Shown: in pieces, positions 16,835 to 24,474 of the stretch
Layout of the letters: every line of letters begins with the position of its first letter
Numbering within the stretch: the stretch's first letter is position 1
From: Pseudogemmobacter hezensis
Lineage (GTDB): Bacteria > Pseudomonadota > Alphaproteobacteria > Rhodobacterales > Rhodobacteraceae
Length of the DNA: 64,000 bases
Direction of reading: 5' to 3'
Assembly (NCBI RefSeq): GCF_013155295.1
Contig: NZ_JABJXT010000017.1
Coordinates: 16,759 to 80,758 of the forward strand
Notes under the pieces: model-generated
Database searches by the model: none
The model's input: the letters and a program-made list of their open reading frames with translations, nothing else
What the model was told of the DNA's origin: nothing
Made by a program: the position numbers and the translations under genes

Positions 16835-16910
16835 TTGACAGGTCGGGCAAACTTTGCAGTATGATCTGAGATCACACTGACAGTGATCCGAAGTCAATCC
16901 CAACATTGAC
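16835..16910 (+). promoter_or_regulatory. Divergent promoter/operator of the catabolic island
   Basis: On the plus strand TTGACA (16835-16840) and TATGAT (16860-16865) form a sigma70-like pair with a 19-base spacer. TGATCTGAGATCA (16862-16874), a perfect inverted repeat, overlaps the -10. GATCAC/GTGATC (16870-16888) and GTCAAT/ATTGAC (16893-16898/16905-16910) follow. These are good candidates for the GntR operator; occupancy would block the importer promoter. Confidence 0.55.
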
Positions 16911-16945
16911 CAAAATCACAAGCGGTATCTCGGGGAGGAGATCAT

Positions 16946-18187
16946 ATGCTTAAGAACATCGGCAGACGCCGTTTTCTGCAGTCAGGCACAGCATTCGGAC
17001 TGGCGGGCCTTGCGGCCCCGTCTTTGGTGCGTGCCTCAAGCGATCCGGTGGTGATTGCGCATCTGACGCCGCGGACGGGCTTTTTGGGGCCGATGGGCGA
17101 ATATGCGATCATGGGCGTTGATCTCGCGGTCGAGCATATCAATGCCGCAGGGGGCATAAACGGCCGCCCGCTGCAGGTGATCAAAGAGGATTCCGTCAAC
17201 CCGCAAACCGCCACCACCAAGGCCGAACGCCTGGCCGAGCGCAGCGATGTTGCGCTTTTGATGGGCGAGATTTCTTCCGCCTCGGCGCTGTCGATTGCCC
17301 AGGTTGCGACGCGGGCCGACAAGCTTTTCATCAATACCGGCGCGAATTCCGACACGCTGCGCGGCTCTGACTGCAAGCGCAATATGTTCCATGTCGAGGC
17401 GCAGAACGCGATCATCGTGAACACCGAAGGCGCCTATTTCCTGCAAAATGACATGGTCAAAGGCAAGAAATGGTTCATCCTTTCGGCCGATTACGCCTTT
17501 GGTCATGACCTGCGCCACGGGGCGCTGGCCTTCCTGGACCGCCACGGCGGCACCGCCGTCGGCGATCAGCTGATCCCGACCGATGCGACCGATTTCTCGT
17601 CTTATCTGCTGGCGATCCGGGCGGCGCAGCCCGATCTGGTCATCTCGAACCTTGCAGGCACCCAGACCGCCAGCTTCTTCAAGCAATATGCCGAGTTCGG
17701 CATGGAGATCCCGCTGGGCGGCTTTGACTATAACACCGTCATCGCCTGGGCGATCGGCGCGCGCGACTTCCGCGGCACCTGGCCCTGCGTCTGGACCCAT
17801 CAGGTGCAGACCGATGCCTCGCAGGCCTATGCGAAGGCTTTCCTTGAGAAATATGGCAAGCCCTCGGACAACCAGGCCTATCTTGACTATGTCGGGCTGA
17901 AGATCATGGCCGATGCCATCGCGGCGGTCGGCGGCACCGATACCACGGCTTTGCGCGACTATATGACCGACCCGGCCACCGAGTTCGAGATCCTGAAAGA
18001 GCGCAAGGGCCGCTTCAGTCCGGTCAACAACCAGCTGCTGCAAGAGGCCTATGCCGTCACCGCCCTGCCCGAATCCGAGGTGCAGAACGAGTGGGATATC
18101 TTCACCACATCCGGCCCGCTGCCCGGCCCCGATCAGCCGCTTGATATCCTGATCGAGGATGCGGTCGGCGGCGCCTGCGTGCTCTGA
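16946..18187 (+). CDS. Branched-chain-amino-acid-type ABC substrate-binding protein with a Tat signal
   Basis: 413 residues. The N-terminus has a twin-arginine signal (IGRRRFLQSG then a hydrophobic stretch ending LVRAS), so it is exported folded. The mature protein has the LivJ/LivK-type fold: VVIAHLTPRTGFLGPMGEYAIMGVDLAVEHINAAGG, RPLQVIKEDSVNPQTATTKAERL, LLMGEISSASALSIAQVA and FDYNTVIAWA. It is the first gene of the plus arm and followed by matching membrane and ATPase genes. Binding proteins of this class are used for amino acids but also for aromatic acids, short-chain acids and polyols. The ligand here is unknown. A hairpin follows its stop. Confidence 0.9.
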   Translation: MLKNIGRRRFLQSGTAFGLAGLAAPSLVRASSDPVVIAHLTPRTGFLGPMGEYAIMGVDLAVEHINAAGGINGRPLQVIKEDSVNPQTATTKAERLAERSDVALLMGEISSASALSIAQVATRADKLFINTGANSDTLRGSDCKRNMFHVEAQNAIIVNTEGAYFLQNDMVKGKKWFILSADYAFGHDLRHGALAFLDRHGGTAVGDQLIPTDATDFSSYLLAIRAAQPDLVISNLAGTQTASFFKQYAEFGMEIPLGGFDYNTVIAWAIGARDFRGTWPCVWTHQVQTDASQAYAKAFLEKYGKPSDNQAYLDYVGLKIMADAIAAVGGTDTTALRDYMTDPATEFEILKERKGRFSPVNNQLLQEAYAVTALPESEVQNEWDIFTTSGPLPGPDQPLDILIEDAVGGACVL

Positions 18188-18248
18188 GCACGCCCGCCAC
18201 TTCTGACCAAAACCGCAGGCGGGGCTGACCCCGTCCCAGCTGCCAACC

Positions 18249-18275
18249 CCGGAGCACAGATGCCCTGTGCTCCGG
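18249..18275 (+). other. Perfect intercistronic hairpin after the binding-protein gene
   Basis: CCGGAGCACAG (18249-18259) and CTGTGCTCCGG (18265-18275) form an 11-bp stem with a 5-base loop. No T-run follows, so it is more likely an mRNA-protecting or partial-attenuation structure giving excess binding protein over permease than a full terminator. Confidence 0.6.
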
Positions 18276-18302
18276 CCCAATTCGCACGGACAGGACACTC
18301 TG

Positions 18303-19178
18303 ATGGAATTCGTCTTTCTGTCTCAACTTCTGAACGGCCTGCTTGACGGGTTCTATTACATGCTGATCGCGCTTGGCCTGTCGCTGATCTTTTCGCTCGG
18401 CGGTATCGTCAACCTGGCGCATGGGGCGTTTTTCACCCTGGGGGCCTATCTGGCCTTTGTGATCGCGCCTCATACCGGGTTTTTCGGCGCATTGATCATC
18501 GCGCCGCTGATTGCGGCCCTGGTGGCGGTGATCGTCGAGCGGTTCCTCTTTACCCGTTTCTACCGGGTCGATCCGCTTTATTCGCTGCTGCTGACCTTCG
18601 CGCTGGCCATGATCATCGAGCAAAGCCTGCGCTGGTATTTCGGCGCGACACCACGGGCCTTTGCGATGCCCGACGCGCTGCGCGGCCAGGTTTTCCTGGG
18701 CGATTTCGTCTATTCGCGCTATCGGGTCTTCCTGATCGTGGTCGCGGTTCTGACTGTCGGTGCGGTCTGGTATCTGCTGAACCGCACCCCCTTTGGCCGG
18801 ATCGTGCGAGCGGGCATCCAGAACCCTGATATCCTTGGTACGCTGGGGATCTCGCTCAGGCCCTATCTGTCCACCGTGGTTGCGCTGGCCATTGGCATTG
18901 CGGCCCTTGCCGGGGTGCTGATGGCGCCGATCCAGCCCGTGCATCCCCTGATGGGGGTTGAGGTCGGCACCGCCGCCTTTGTGGTCGTGGTGATCGGCGG
19001 CCTTGGCTCTTTCTGGGGCGTTGTGGTTGCGGCGCTGCTGGTCGGGCTTGTGAAGGGCATCATGATCGGCCTCGGCCTGTCACAATTCTCGATGCTTGCC
19101 ATCTATCTTCTGATGTTCGTGATCCTGCTGCTGCGCCCGCGTGGCCTGTTTGGCGAACGCATCACCCGTTTCGAATAG
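18303..19178 (+). CDS. LivH-type ABC permease
   Basis: 291 residues from the ATG at 18303 (AGGA upstream). LivH-family hallmarks are LLNGLLDGFYYMLIALGLSLIF and GGIVNLAHGAFFTLGAYLAF (the conserved N-(L)AHG block). The EAA-like region and AFVVVVIGGLGSFWGVVVAALLVGLVKG follow. About eight transmembrane helices. It ends 7 bases before the LivM-G-F fusion gene. It forms half of the inner-membrane channel. Confidence 0.92.
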   Translation: MEFVFLSQLLNGLLDGFYYMLIALGLSLIFSLGGIVNLAHGAFFTLGAYLAFVIAPHTGFFGALIIAPLIAALVAVIVERFLFTRFYRVDPLYSLLLTFALAMIIEQSLRWYFGATPRAFAMPDALRGQVFLGDFVYSRYRVFLIVVAVLTVGAVWYLLNRTPFGRIVRAGIQNPDILGTLGISLRPYLSTVVALAIGIAALAGVLMAPIQPVHPLMGVEVGTAAFVVVVIGGLGSFWGVVVAALLVGLVKGIMIGLGLSQFSMLAIYLLMFVILLLRPRGLFGERITRFE

Positions 19179-19185
19179 GTCTCAA

Positions 19186-21687
19186 ATGCAGAACGTCAAA
19201 ACACTCGCGGCGGCGGCAGCCGCCCTGGTCCTTCTGCCGGTCGTGCTGTCCTTTCTGGGGCTCGGGGCAAGCAGTGCCGCCGAAGTCGTGATCTTCGCGC
19301 TGGCGGCAATCGGGCTGAATATCCTTGCAGGCTATACCGGCCTTGTTTCCTTCGGCCATGGCGCCTGGTTTGGCCTGGGGGCCTATGTGGCCGGGCTGAC
19401 GGCGCTGCGCCTTGGCAATGGCTCGATGACGGTTGCGGTTGTGGCAGGCGTGGTTTTCACCGCGATTGTCGCCACCGGGATCGGCTTTCTGGTGCTGCGC
19501 AGGCGCGGCGTCTATTTCTCGCTGATGACGCTGGCGCTGTCGGCGATGGGCTTCCAGCTTGCCTTCCGCTGGACCGAGGTCACCGGCGGCGAAAACGGCC
19601 TGGGCGGCATCGAGCGCCCTGCGCTGCTTGACAACAACATGAACTTTTACATCGCCGTTTCGGTGATTGTTTTCCTGGTGGTGGCGCTGGTGCTGCGGGT
19701 GCTGAAATCGCCTGCGGGCAGCGTGCTGGCCGCTATCCGCGAGAATGAGGGCCGCGCCCAGGCGCTTGGCTATCACGTCCAGCGCTACAAGCTGCTGGCC
19801 TTTGTGCTTTCGGCCTCGGTCACATCGCTGGCGGGGGCGCTGCTGCTTTACAAGAACCGCCTGACCTCGGCCGAGCCGATGTCGCTGATCTTCTCGGGCG
19901 AGCTTTTGGCCATGGTGGTGATCGGGGGGATGCGCGGCTATCTGGGCCCGGCCCTTGGCGCGCTGTTCTATATCCTCTTCCGCGAATATCTCTCGATGTA
20001 TACCGAGAACTGGCTGTTCTGGTTCGGGCTGATCTTCCTTGGCTTCGTGCTTTTCGCCCGTCAGGGCATGATCGGCATCGGCAATCAGATCGCGCAAAAG
20101 CTGTTCCCGGGCAAAACCACCGGGGCGGCGATGCAGGACCGCAAGGCCGAAAAGCATCCGCTGCCGGCGGCGATTGCCAACCGCGATGCGGGCGGCGGCG
20201 ATGTGCTGGTGGCCGATGGCATCTCGCGCAATTTCGGGGCGCTGAAGGCGGTCAGCGGTGTCTCGATCCGGGTGAAGGACAAGACGCTTCACGCGCTGAT
20301 CGGGCCGAATGGCGCGGGGAAAACCACCGCCTTCAACCTCTTGTCGGGCATCATCCCGACCAGTGAGGGGCGCGTGACCTTCCTGGGCCAGGAGATTTCG
20401 GGCCAGACGCCGGACCGGATCGCCGGGCTTGGGCTGGGGCGCTCGTTCCAGATCACCAGCCTTTTCCCCGACCTCAGCGTGCGCGAGAATGTCCGCCTGG
20501 CCGTTCAGGCCCAGCATGACAGCCGCAGCGCCGCCTTCCGCAGCACCGAAAGCGTTTCCGAGGTGCAGGAAAAGGTCGGCGAGATGCTGAACTGGGTTGG
20601 CCTTTCCGGCATGGAAGAGGCAAAGGCCAGCTCGCTGTCCTATGGCGGGCAGCGGCTGCTGGATCTGGGCCTTGCGCTGGCGACAGAGCCGAAAGTCCTG
20701 CTGGCGGATGAGCCGCTGGCCGGTCTGTCGGTCGCCGAACGCGAGCGGGTCGGCCTTTTGATCAAGGATGTTTCGACCGCGATCCCGGTTTTGCTGGTCG
20801 AACATGATATCGACCGGGTCTTTGATCTGGCCGATCATGTTACCGTCATGGCCGATGGCCAGGTGCTGGTTGATGGCACTGTCGATGATGCCCGCAATTC
20901 GGAAAAGGTGCGTGAGATCTATATCGGCTCGGGCACCTCTGAGGTTGCGGCCTCGGCGCGGCAGGGGCAGTTCTCGGACGAAAAGATCCTCAGCCTCGAC
21001 CGGGTCAATCTGCATTATGGCAAAAGCCATATCCTCAATGATGTGACCTTTGATCTGCACAAGGGCGAGATCCTTGCGCTCTTGGGGCGCAATGGGGCGG
21101 GGAAATCCTCGGTGCTGAAGGGGGTGACGGGGATCGTTACGCCCTCGTCCGGCTCTGTCAAACTGATGGGGACAGAGCTGGTCGGCCTTTCCAGTGCGCA
21201 GATTTCGCGCAAGGGGATCGGCTATGTGCCCCAGGGGCGCGGGCTTTTCGCGGGCATGACCGTGCGCGAAAACCTGGAACTGGGCCGCATCCGCCGCCAG
21301 ACCGGCGAGGGCAGCCATTGGTCGCTTGAGGAAATCCTCGAATATTTCCCCCGCCTTGGCGAGCGTCTGGATACCCCCGCCGATCGCATGTCGGGCGGCG
21401 AGCAGCAGATGGCCGCCGTGGCGCGGGCGCTGTCGGGCGATATCCGGGTGCTTTTGCTGGATGAGCCATTCGAGGGCCTGGCCCCTGCGGTGGTCGAGCA
21501 GCTTTTCCGCACCTTTGACCGTCTGCGCGACCGCCTGGCGATTGTGATTGTTGACCACAACCTAGACCTGGCGCTGGCGCTGTCTGACCGGACGGTGGTG
21601 CTGGAACGGGGCCGGGTGCTGCATCAGGTGGAATCGGCGAAAATCGCGCAGGATCTGGATCTGCGGCGCGAAATGCTCTGGATGTAA
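19186..21687 (+). CDS. Triple-fusion ABC importer subunit: LivM permease + LivG ATPase + LivF ATPase
   Basis: 833 residues. Residues 1-300 are a LivM permease (IGLNILAGYTGLVSFGHGAWFGLGAY, VLRRRGVYFSLMTLALSAMGFQ). Residues about 345-590 are a LivG ATPase (Walker A GPNGAGKTT, LSYGGQRLLDLGLALA, Walker B VLLADEPLAGLS). Residues about 605-833 are a LivF ATPase (GRNGAGKSS, MSGGEQQMAAVARALS, VLLLDEPFEGLAP). These are normally three genes (or two, for LivM-LivG fusions); here one protein carries channel half and both motors. No stop or frameshift interrupts the joints. The ATG at 19186 follows livH by 7 bases. With the binding protein and LivH it makes a complete importer from three genes. Confidence 0.92.
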   Translation: MQNVKTLAAAAAALVLLPVVLSFLGLGASSAAEVVIFALAAIGLNILAGYTGLVSFGHGAWFGLGAYVAGLTALRLGNGSMTVAVVAGVVFTAIVATGIGFLVLRRRGVYFSLMTLALSAMGFQLAFRWTEVTGGENGLGGIERPALLDNNMNFYIAVSVIVFLVVALVLRVLKSPAGSVLAAIRENEGRAQALGYHVQRYKLLAFVLSASVTSLAGALLLYKNRLTSAEPMSLIFSGELLAMVVIGGMRGYLGPALGALFYILFREYLSMYTENWLFWFGLIFLGFVLFARQGMIGIGNQIAQKLFPGKTTGAAMQDRKAEKHPLPAAIANRDAGGGDVLVADGISRNFGALKAVSGVSIRVKDKTLHALIGPNGAGKTTAFNLLSGIIPTSEGRVTFLGQEISGQTPDRIAGLGLGRSFQITSLFPDLSVRENVRLAVQAQHDSRSAAFRSTESVSEVQEKVGEMLNWVGLSGMEEAKASSLSYGGQRLLDLGLALATEPKVLLADEPLAGLSVAERERVGLLIKDVSTAIPVLLVEHDIDRVFDLADHVTVMADGQVLVDGTVDDARNSEKVREIYIGSGTSEVAASARQGQFSDEKILSLDRVNLHYGKSHILNDVTFDLHKGEILALLGRNGAGKSSVLKGVTGIVTPSSGSVKLMGTELVGLSSAQISRKGIGYVPQGRGLFAGMTVRENLELGRIRRQTGEGSHWSLEEILEYFPRLGERLDTPADRMSGGEQQMAAVARALSGDIRVLLLDEPFEGLAPAVVEQLFRTFDRLRDRLAIVIVDHNLDLALALSDRTVVLERGRVLHQVESAKIAQDLDLRREMLWM

Positions 21688-21698
21688 GGAAGAACGCG

Positions 21699-22643
21699 AT
21701 GACAGAAATCGCAATTGTCGGCGCCGGGCTGATCGGGCGTGGCTGGGCCTTTGTCTTTGCCCGCGCCGGGTTCAGCGTCAGGGTCTGGGACAAGGATCCG
21801 GCGGTTCTGGCCCGGCTGGATGAGGATGTGGCGGCCATGATCGCCCAGACCGCGGCCTTCGGCCAGGCCGGCCCCGACCCCGAGGCGACCAGGGCCCGCA
21901 TCCACGCGGTGCCCGATCTGGCGCTGGCGCTGCAGGGCGCGGGCCTTGTGCAGGAAAGCGGCCCCGAAGTGCTGGAAATCAAGCGCGCGCTTTTCGCCGA
22001 GCTTGACCTTCTGGCGGATCCGGGGGCGGTGCTGGCCTCGTCCTCATCGGCGCTGCTGGCCTCGGTCTTTGCCAGCGGTCTGCCCGGTCAGGCCCGCTGT
22101 CTGGTTGGCCATCCGGTCAACCCGCCGCATCTGGTGCCGGTGGTTGAAATCTCGCCCGCGCCCTTTACCGATCCGGCCGTGACGGCGCGGGCGCGTGAGA
22201 TCTATGCCCAGGCGGGCCAGGTCCCGGTGATGATGGCGAAAGAGATTGACGGCTTTATCCTGAACCGTCTGCAGGCGGTGGTGCTGGCCGAAAGCCTGCG
22301 GCTGATCTCTGAGGGCTATGTCGATGTGCAGGGCCTTGATGACACCATCCGCCACGGGCTGGGCCGTCGCTGGGCCTTCATGGGCCCGATGGAGACGATC
22401 AGCCTGAACGCGCCGGGGGGGGCTGCGGATTATCTGAACCGCTATGGGCCGATGATGGCCGCGCTGGCCCGCACCTCTGGCCGCGAAGAGGCCTTCACGC
22501 CCGAGGCCGCCGCCAAAGTCGCGGCTGCCTTCAGCGAAACCTCAACCCCCGAAACCGTGCGGGCGCGTCAGAACTGGCGCGACAGCGAGCTTGCCGCCCT
22601 GGCACAACACCTGGCGCAGCGCGCCACCCCATCGGTCAATTAA
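21699..22643 (+). CDS. Lambda-crystallin/L-gulonate 3-dehydrogenase-like 3-hydroxyacid dehydrogenase
   Basis: 314 residues. The N-terminal Rossmann motif GAGLIGRGWA follows the first strand. ASSSSALLAS and LVGHPVNPPHLVPVVEISP match the 3-hydroxyacyl-CoA dehydrogenase fold in its lambda-crystallin (CRYL1) branch, where the catalytic His is in the GHPVNPP motif. KEIDGFILNRLQAVVLAE follows and GLGRRWAFMGPMETISLNA ends the core. This branch oxidises free 3-hydroxyacids (L-gulonate, carnitine) rather than CoA esters. It lies 11 bases after the importer fusion and directly before a BKACE gene: oxidation of a 3-hydroxyacid to a 3-keto acid followed by cleavage is the natural reading. Bacterial carnitine dehydrogenases are relatives, but the substrate is not fixed. 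Confidence 0.85.
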   Translation: MTEIAIVGAGLIGRGWAFVFARAGFSVRVWDKDPAVLARLDEDVAAMIAQTAAFGQAGPDPEATRARIHAVPDLALALQGAGLVQESGPEVLEIKRALFAELDLLADPGAVLASSSSALLASVFASGLPGQARCLVGHPVNPPHLVPVVEISPAPFTDPAVTARAREIYAQAGQVPVMMAKEIDGFILNRLQAVVLAESLRLISEGYVDVQGLDDTIRHGLGRRWAFMGPMETISLNAPGGAADYLNRYGPMMAALARTSGREEAFTPEAAAKVAAAFSETSTPETVRARQNWRDSELAALAQHLAQRATPSVN

Positions 22644-22653
22644 GGACAGGACA

Positions 22654-23586
22654 ATGAGCCTTCAGGGAAAAGTCGTTATCACCTGCGCCGTGACGGGCGC
22701 GATCCATACCCCCTCGATGTCGCAGTATCTGCCGGTCTCGGCGGCTGAGATCGTCGATGCCGCCCTTGGGGCTGCCGAGGCGGGCGCGGCGGTCATCCAC
22801 CTGCATGCACGTGATGAATCCGATGGCCGCCCCGATCAGTCGGTGGCCGCATTCGCGCCGATCCTGGGCGTGATCAAACAGCAAAGCGCAGCGGTTCTGA
22901 ACATCACCACCGGCGGCGCCCCCACCATGTCAATCGCCGAGCGCATCCAGCCCGCGCAGCATTACAGGCCAGAGCTGGCCTCGCTGAACATGGGCACGAT
23001 GAATTTCGGCCTTTTCCCGATGCTGAACCGCTATGACGCCGCGCTGAAACATCAATGGGAACGCGATTATCTGGGCAATAAAGACATCATCTTCCGCAAT
23101 ACCTTTGGCGATGTGGAACATGTGATGACGACGCTGGGCGCAGGCGGCACCCGGTTCGAGTTCGAATGCTATGACACCTCGCATCTTTACAACCTCAGGC
23201 ACTTCTATGATCGCGGGCTGGTAACGGGGCCGCTGTTCATCCAGACCGTCTTTGGCCTGATGGGCGGGATCGGGGCGCATCCTGACGATGTCCTGCATAT
23301 GAAGCGCACCGCAGACCGGCTGTTTGGCGACAATTACCGCTGGTCGGTGCTGGGCGCGGGGCGCAATCAGCTGAATATCGCGGCGATGGCGGCGGCGATG
23401 GGCGGCCATGTGCGCGTGGGCCTGGAAGACAACCTCTGGGCCGGGAAGGGCCGCCTTGCCGAAAGCAATGCCCAGCAGGTTCGCGCCGCCCGCCAGATCA
23501 TCGAGGGTCTGGGCCTTGAGGTCGCAACCCCGGATGAGGCCCGCGAGATCCTCGCGCTGAAAGGGGCAGACCGCGTCGCATTCTGA
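22654..23586 (+). CDS. BKACE-family beta-keto acid cleavage enzyme
   Basis: 310 residues, AAGGACAGG upstream of the ATG. Typical family features are VIITCAVTGAIHTP-like N-terminus (VVITCAVTGAIHTPSMS), the zinc ligands His49 and His51 in IHLHARDE, NITTGGAPTM, FELECYD-like FEFECYDTSHL and the third ligand Glu258 in VGLEDNLW. BKACE enzymes condense a beta-keto acid with acetyl-CoA and release acetoacetate plus a new CoA ester. Placement right behind a 3-hydroxyacid dehydrogenase supports consecutive steps. Known members act on 3-keto-5-aminohexanoate, dehydrocarnitine and others; the active-site substrate pocket cannot be judged here. Confidence 0.92.
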   Translation: MSLQGKVVITCAVTGAIHTPSMSQYLPVSAAEIVDAALGAAEAGAAVIHLHARDESDGRPDQSVAAFAPILGVIKQQSAAVLNITTGGAPTMSIAERIQPAQHYRPELASLNMGTMNFGLFPMLNRYDAALKHQWERDYLGNKDIIFRNTFGDVEHVMTTLGAGGTRFEFECYDTSHLYNLRHFYDRGLVTGPLFIQTVFGLMGGIGAHPDDVLHMKRTADRLFGDNYRWSVLGAGRNQLNIAAMAAAMGGHVRVGLEDNLWAGKGRLAESNAQQVRAARQIIEGLGLEVATPDEAREILALKGADRVAF

Positions 23587-23603
23587 CGCCCCCTCTCTCT
23601 TTC

Positions 23604-23638
23604 CGCCCCGCGCCCTGCCAGGGTGCGGGGCGCTTTTC
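23604..23638 (+). terminator. Hairpin terminator after the BKACE gene
   Basis: CGCCCCGCGCCCT (23604-23616) pairs with AGGGTGCGGGGCG (23620-23632), one G-T pair, 3-base loop, followed by CTTTTCT. The U-tract is short. It could attenuate transcription into the downstream SDR gene at 23669. Confidence 0.6.
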
Positions 23639-23668
23639 TCACCTGCCCCGCTTTTGCAAGGATTGATC

Positions 23669-24433
23669 ATGTCTCTCAGCCCGCTTCCCAGTTTCTCGCT
23701 TGCCGGACGCACGGCCCTGATTACCGGCGCCGGGCGCGGGATCGGCCAGGCGATTGCCGAGGTTTTCGCCCAGGCGGGCGCGCATGTCGTGCTTTGCGCC
23801 CGCACCGGGGCCGAGATTGCGGCGGTCGCAGACAGGCTGACGGCGGCGGGCCACAGCGCCGAGGCCCGCCCGGCGGATGTCACCGACCGCCAGGGATTTG
23901 AGGCCCTGGTATCCACGCTGCCTGCGCTGGATATCTTCGTCAACAACGCTGGCACCAACCGCCCGAAACCGCAGCTTGAGGTGACCGAAGAGGATTTCGA
24001 CCTGATCGTCGGGCTGAACCTGAAGGCGGCTTTCTTTGCCCAGGCCGCCGTGGCGCGGCGCATGATCGAGCTGGGGCAGGGCGGCTCGGTGATCAATATG
24101 TCCTCGATGCTGGGCCATATCGGCGCGGCGGACCGCTCGGTCTATTGCGCGACGAAATGGGGGATCGAGGGCATGACCAAAGCCACCGCCATCGAGCTGG
24201 CCCCGCATCAGATCCGGGTCAATACGATCTGCCCGACCTTCATCGACACGCCGCTGACCAAACCCTATTTCGAAAAGCCGGAATTTGGCCAGCATGTGAT
24301 GCGGATGATCAAGCTGGGGCGGCTGGGTCAGGTGGAGGACATCACCGGGGCGGCGCTTTACCTGGCGTCAGAGGCCTCGTCGCTGATGACCGGCAATTCG
24401 ATCGTGCTTGATGGGGGCTGGACCGCCGAATAG
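23669..24433 (+). CDS. Short-chain dehydrogenase/reductase (paralogue of the SDR at 13216-13974)
   Basis: 254 residues; AAGGA sits six bases before the ATG at 23669. SDR motifs: [35 protein letters not shown], and a C-terminus [23 protein letters not shown]. Long stretches match the SDR at the far end of the minus arm, so the island carries two related dehydrogenases, one at the end of each arm. They may act on stereoisomers or on consecutive hydroxyls. It lies after a terminator-like hairpin and may be expressed at a lower level than the importer genes. Confidence 0.88.
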   Translation: MSLSPLPSFSLAGRTALITGAGRGIGQAIAEVFAQAGAHVVLCARTGAEIAAVADRLTAAGHSAEARPADVTDRQGFEALVSTLPALDIFVNNAGTNRPKPQLEVTEEDFDLIVGLNLKAAFFAQAAVARRMIELGQGGSVINMSSMLGHIGAADRSVYCATKWGIEGMTKATAIELAPHQIRVNTICPTFIDTPLTKPYFEKPEFGQHVMRMIKLGRLGQVEDITGAALYLASEASSLMTGNSIVLDGGWTAE

Positions 24434-24474
24434 CGGCCAGCCTGTCAGTGTCCGGATCCGGGCTGCAGATCCCG

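Noticed and set aside
19162..21558. 798-residue open frame antisense to the LivM-G-F fusion
   Set aside because: High third-position GC leaves the opposite frame open; sequence is low-complexity and the plus strand has full ABC motifs.
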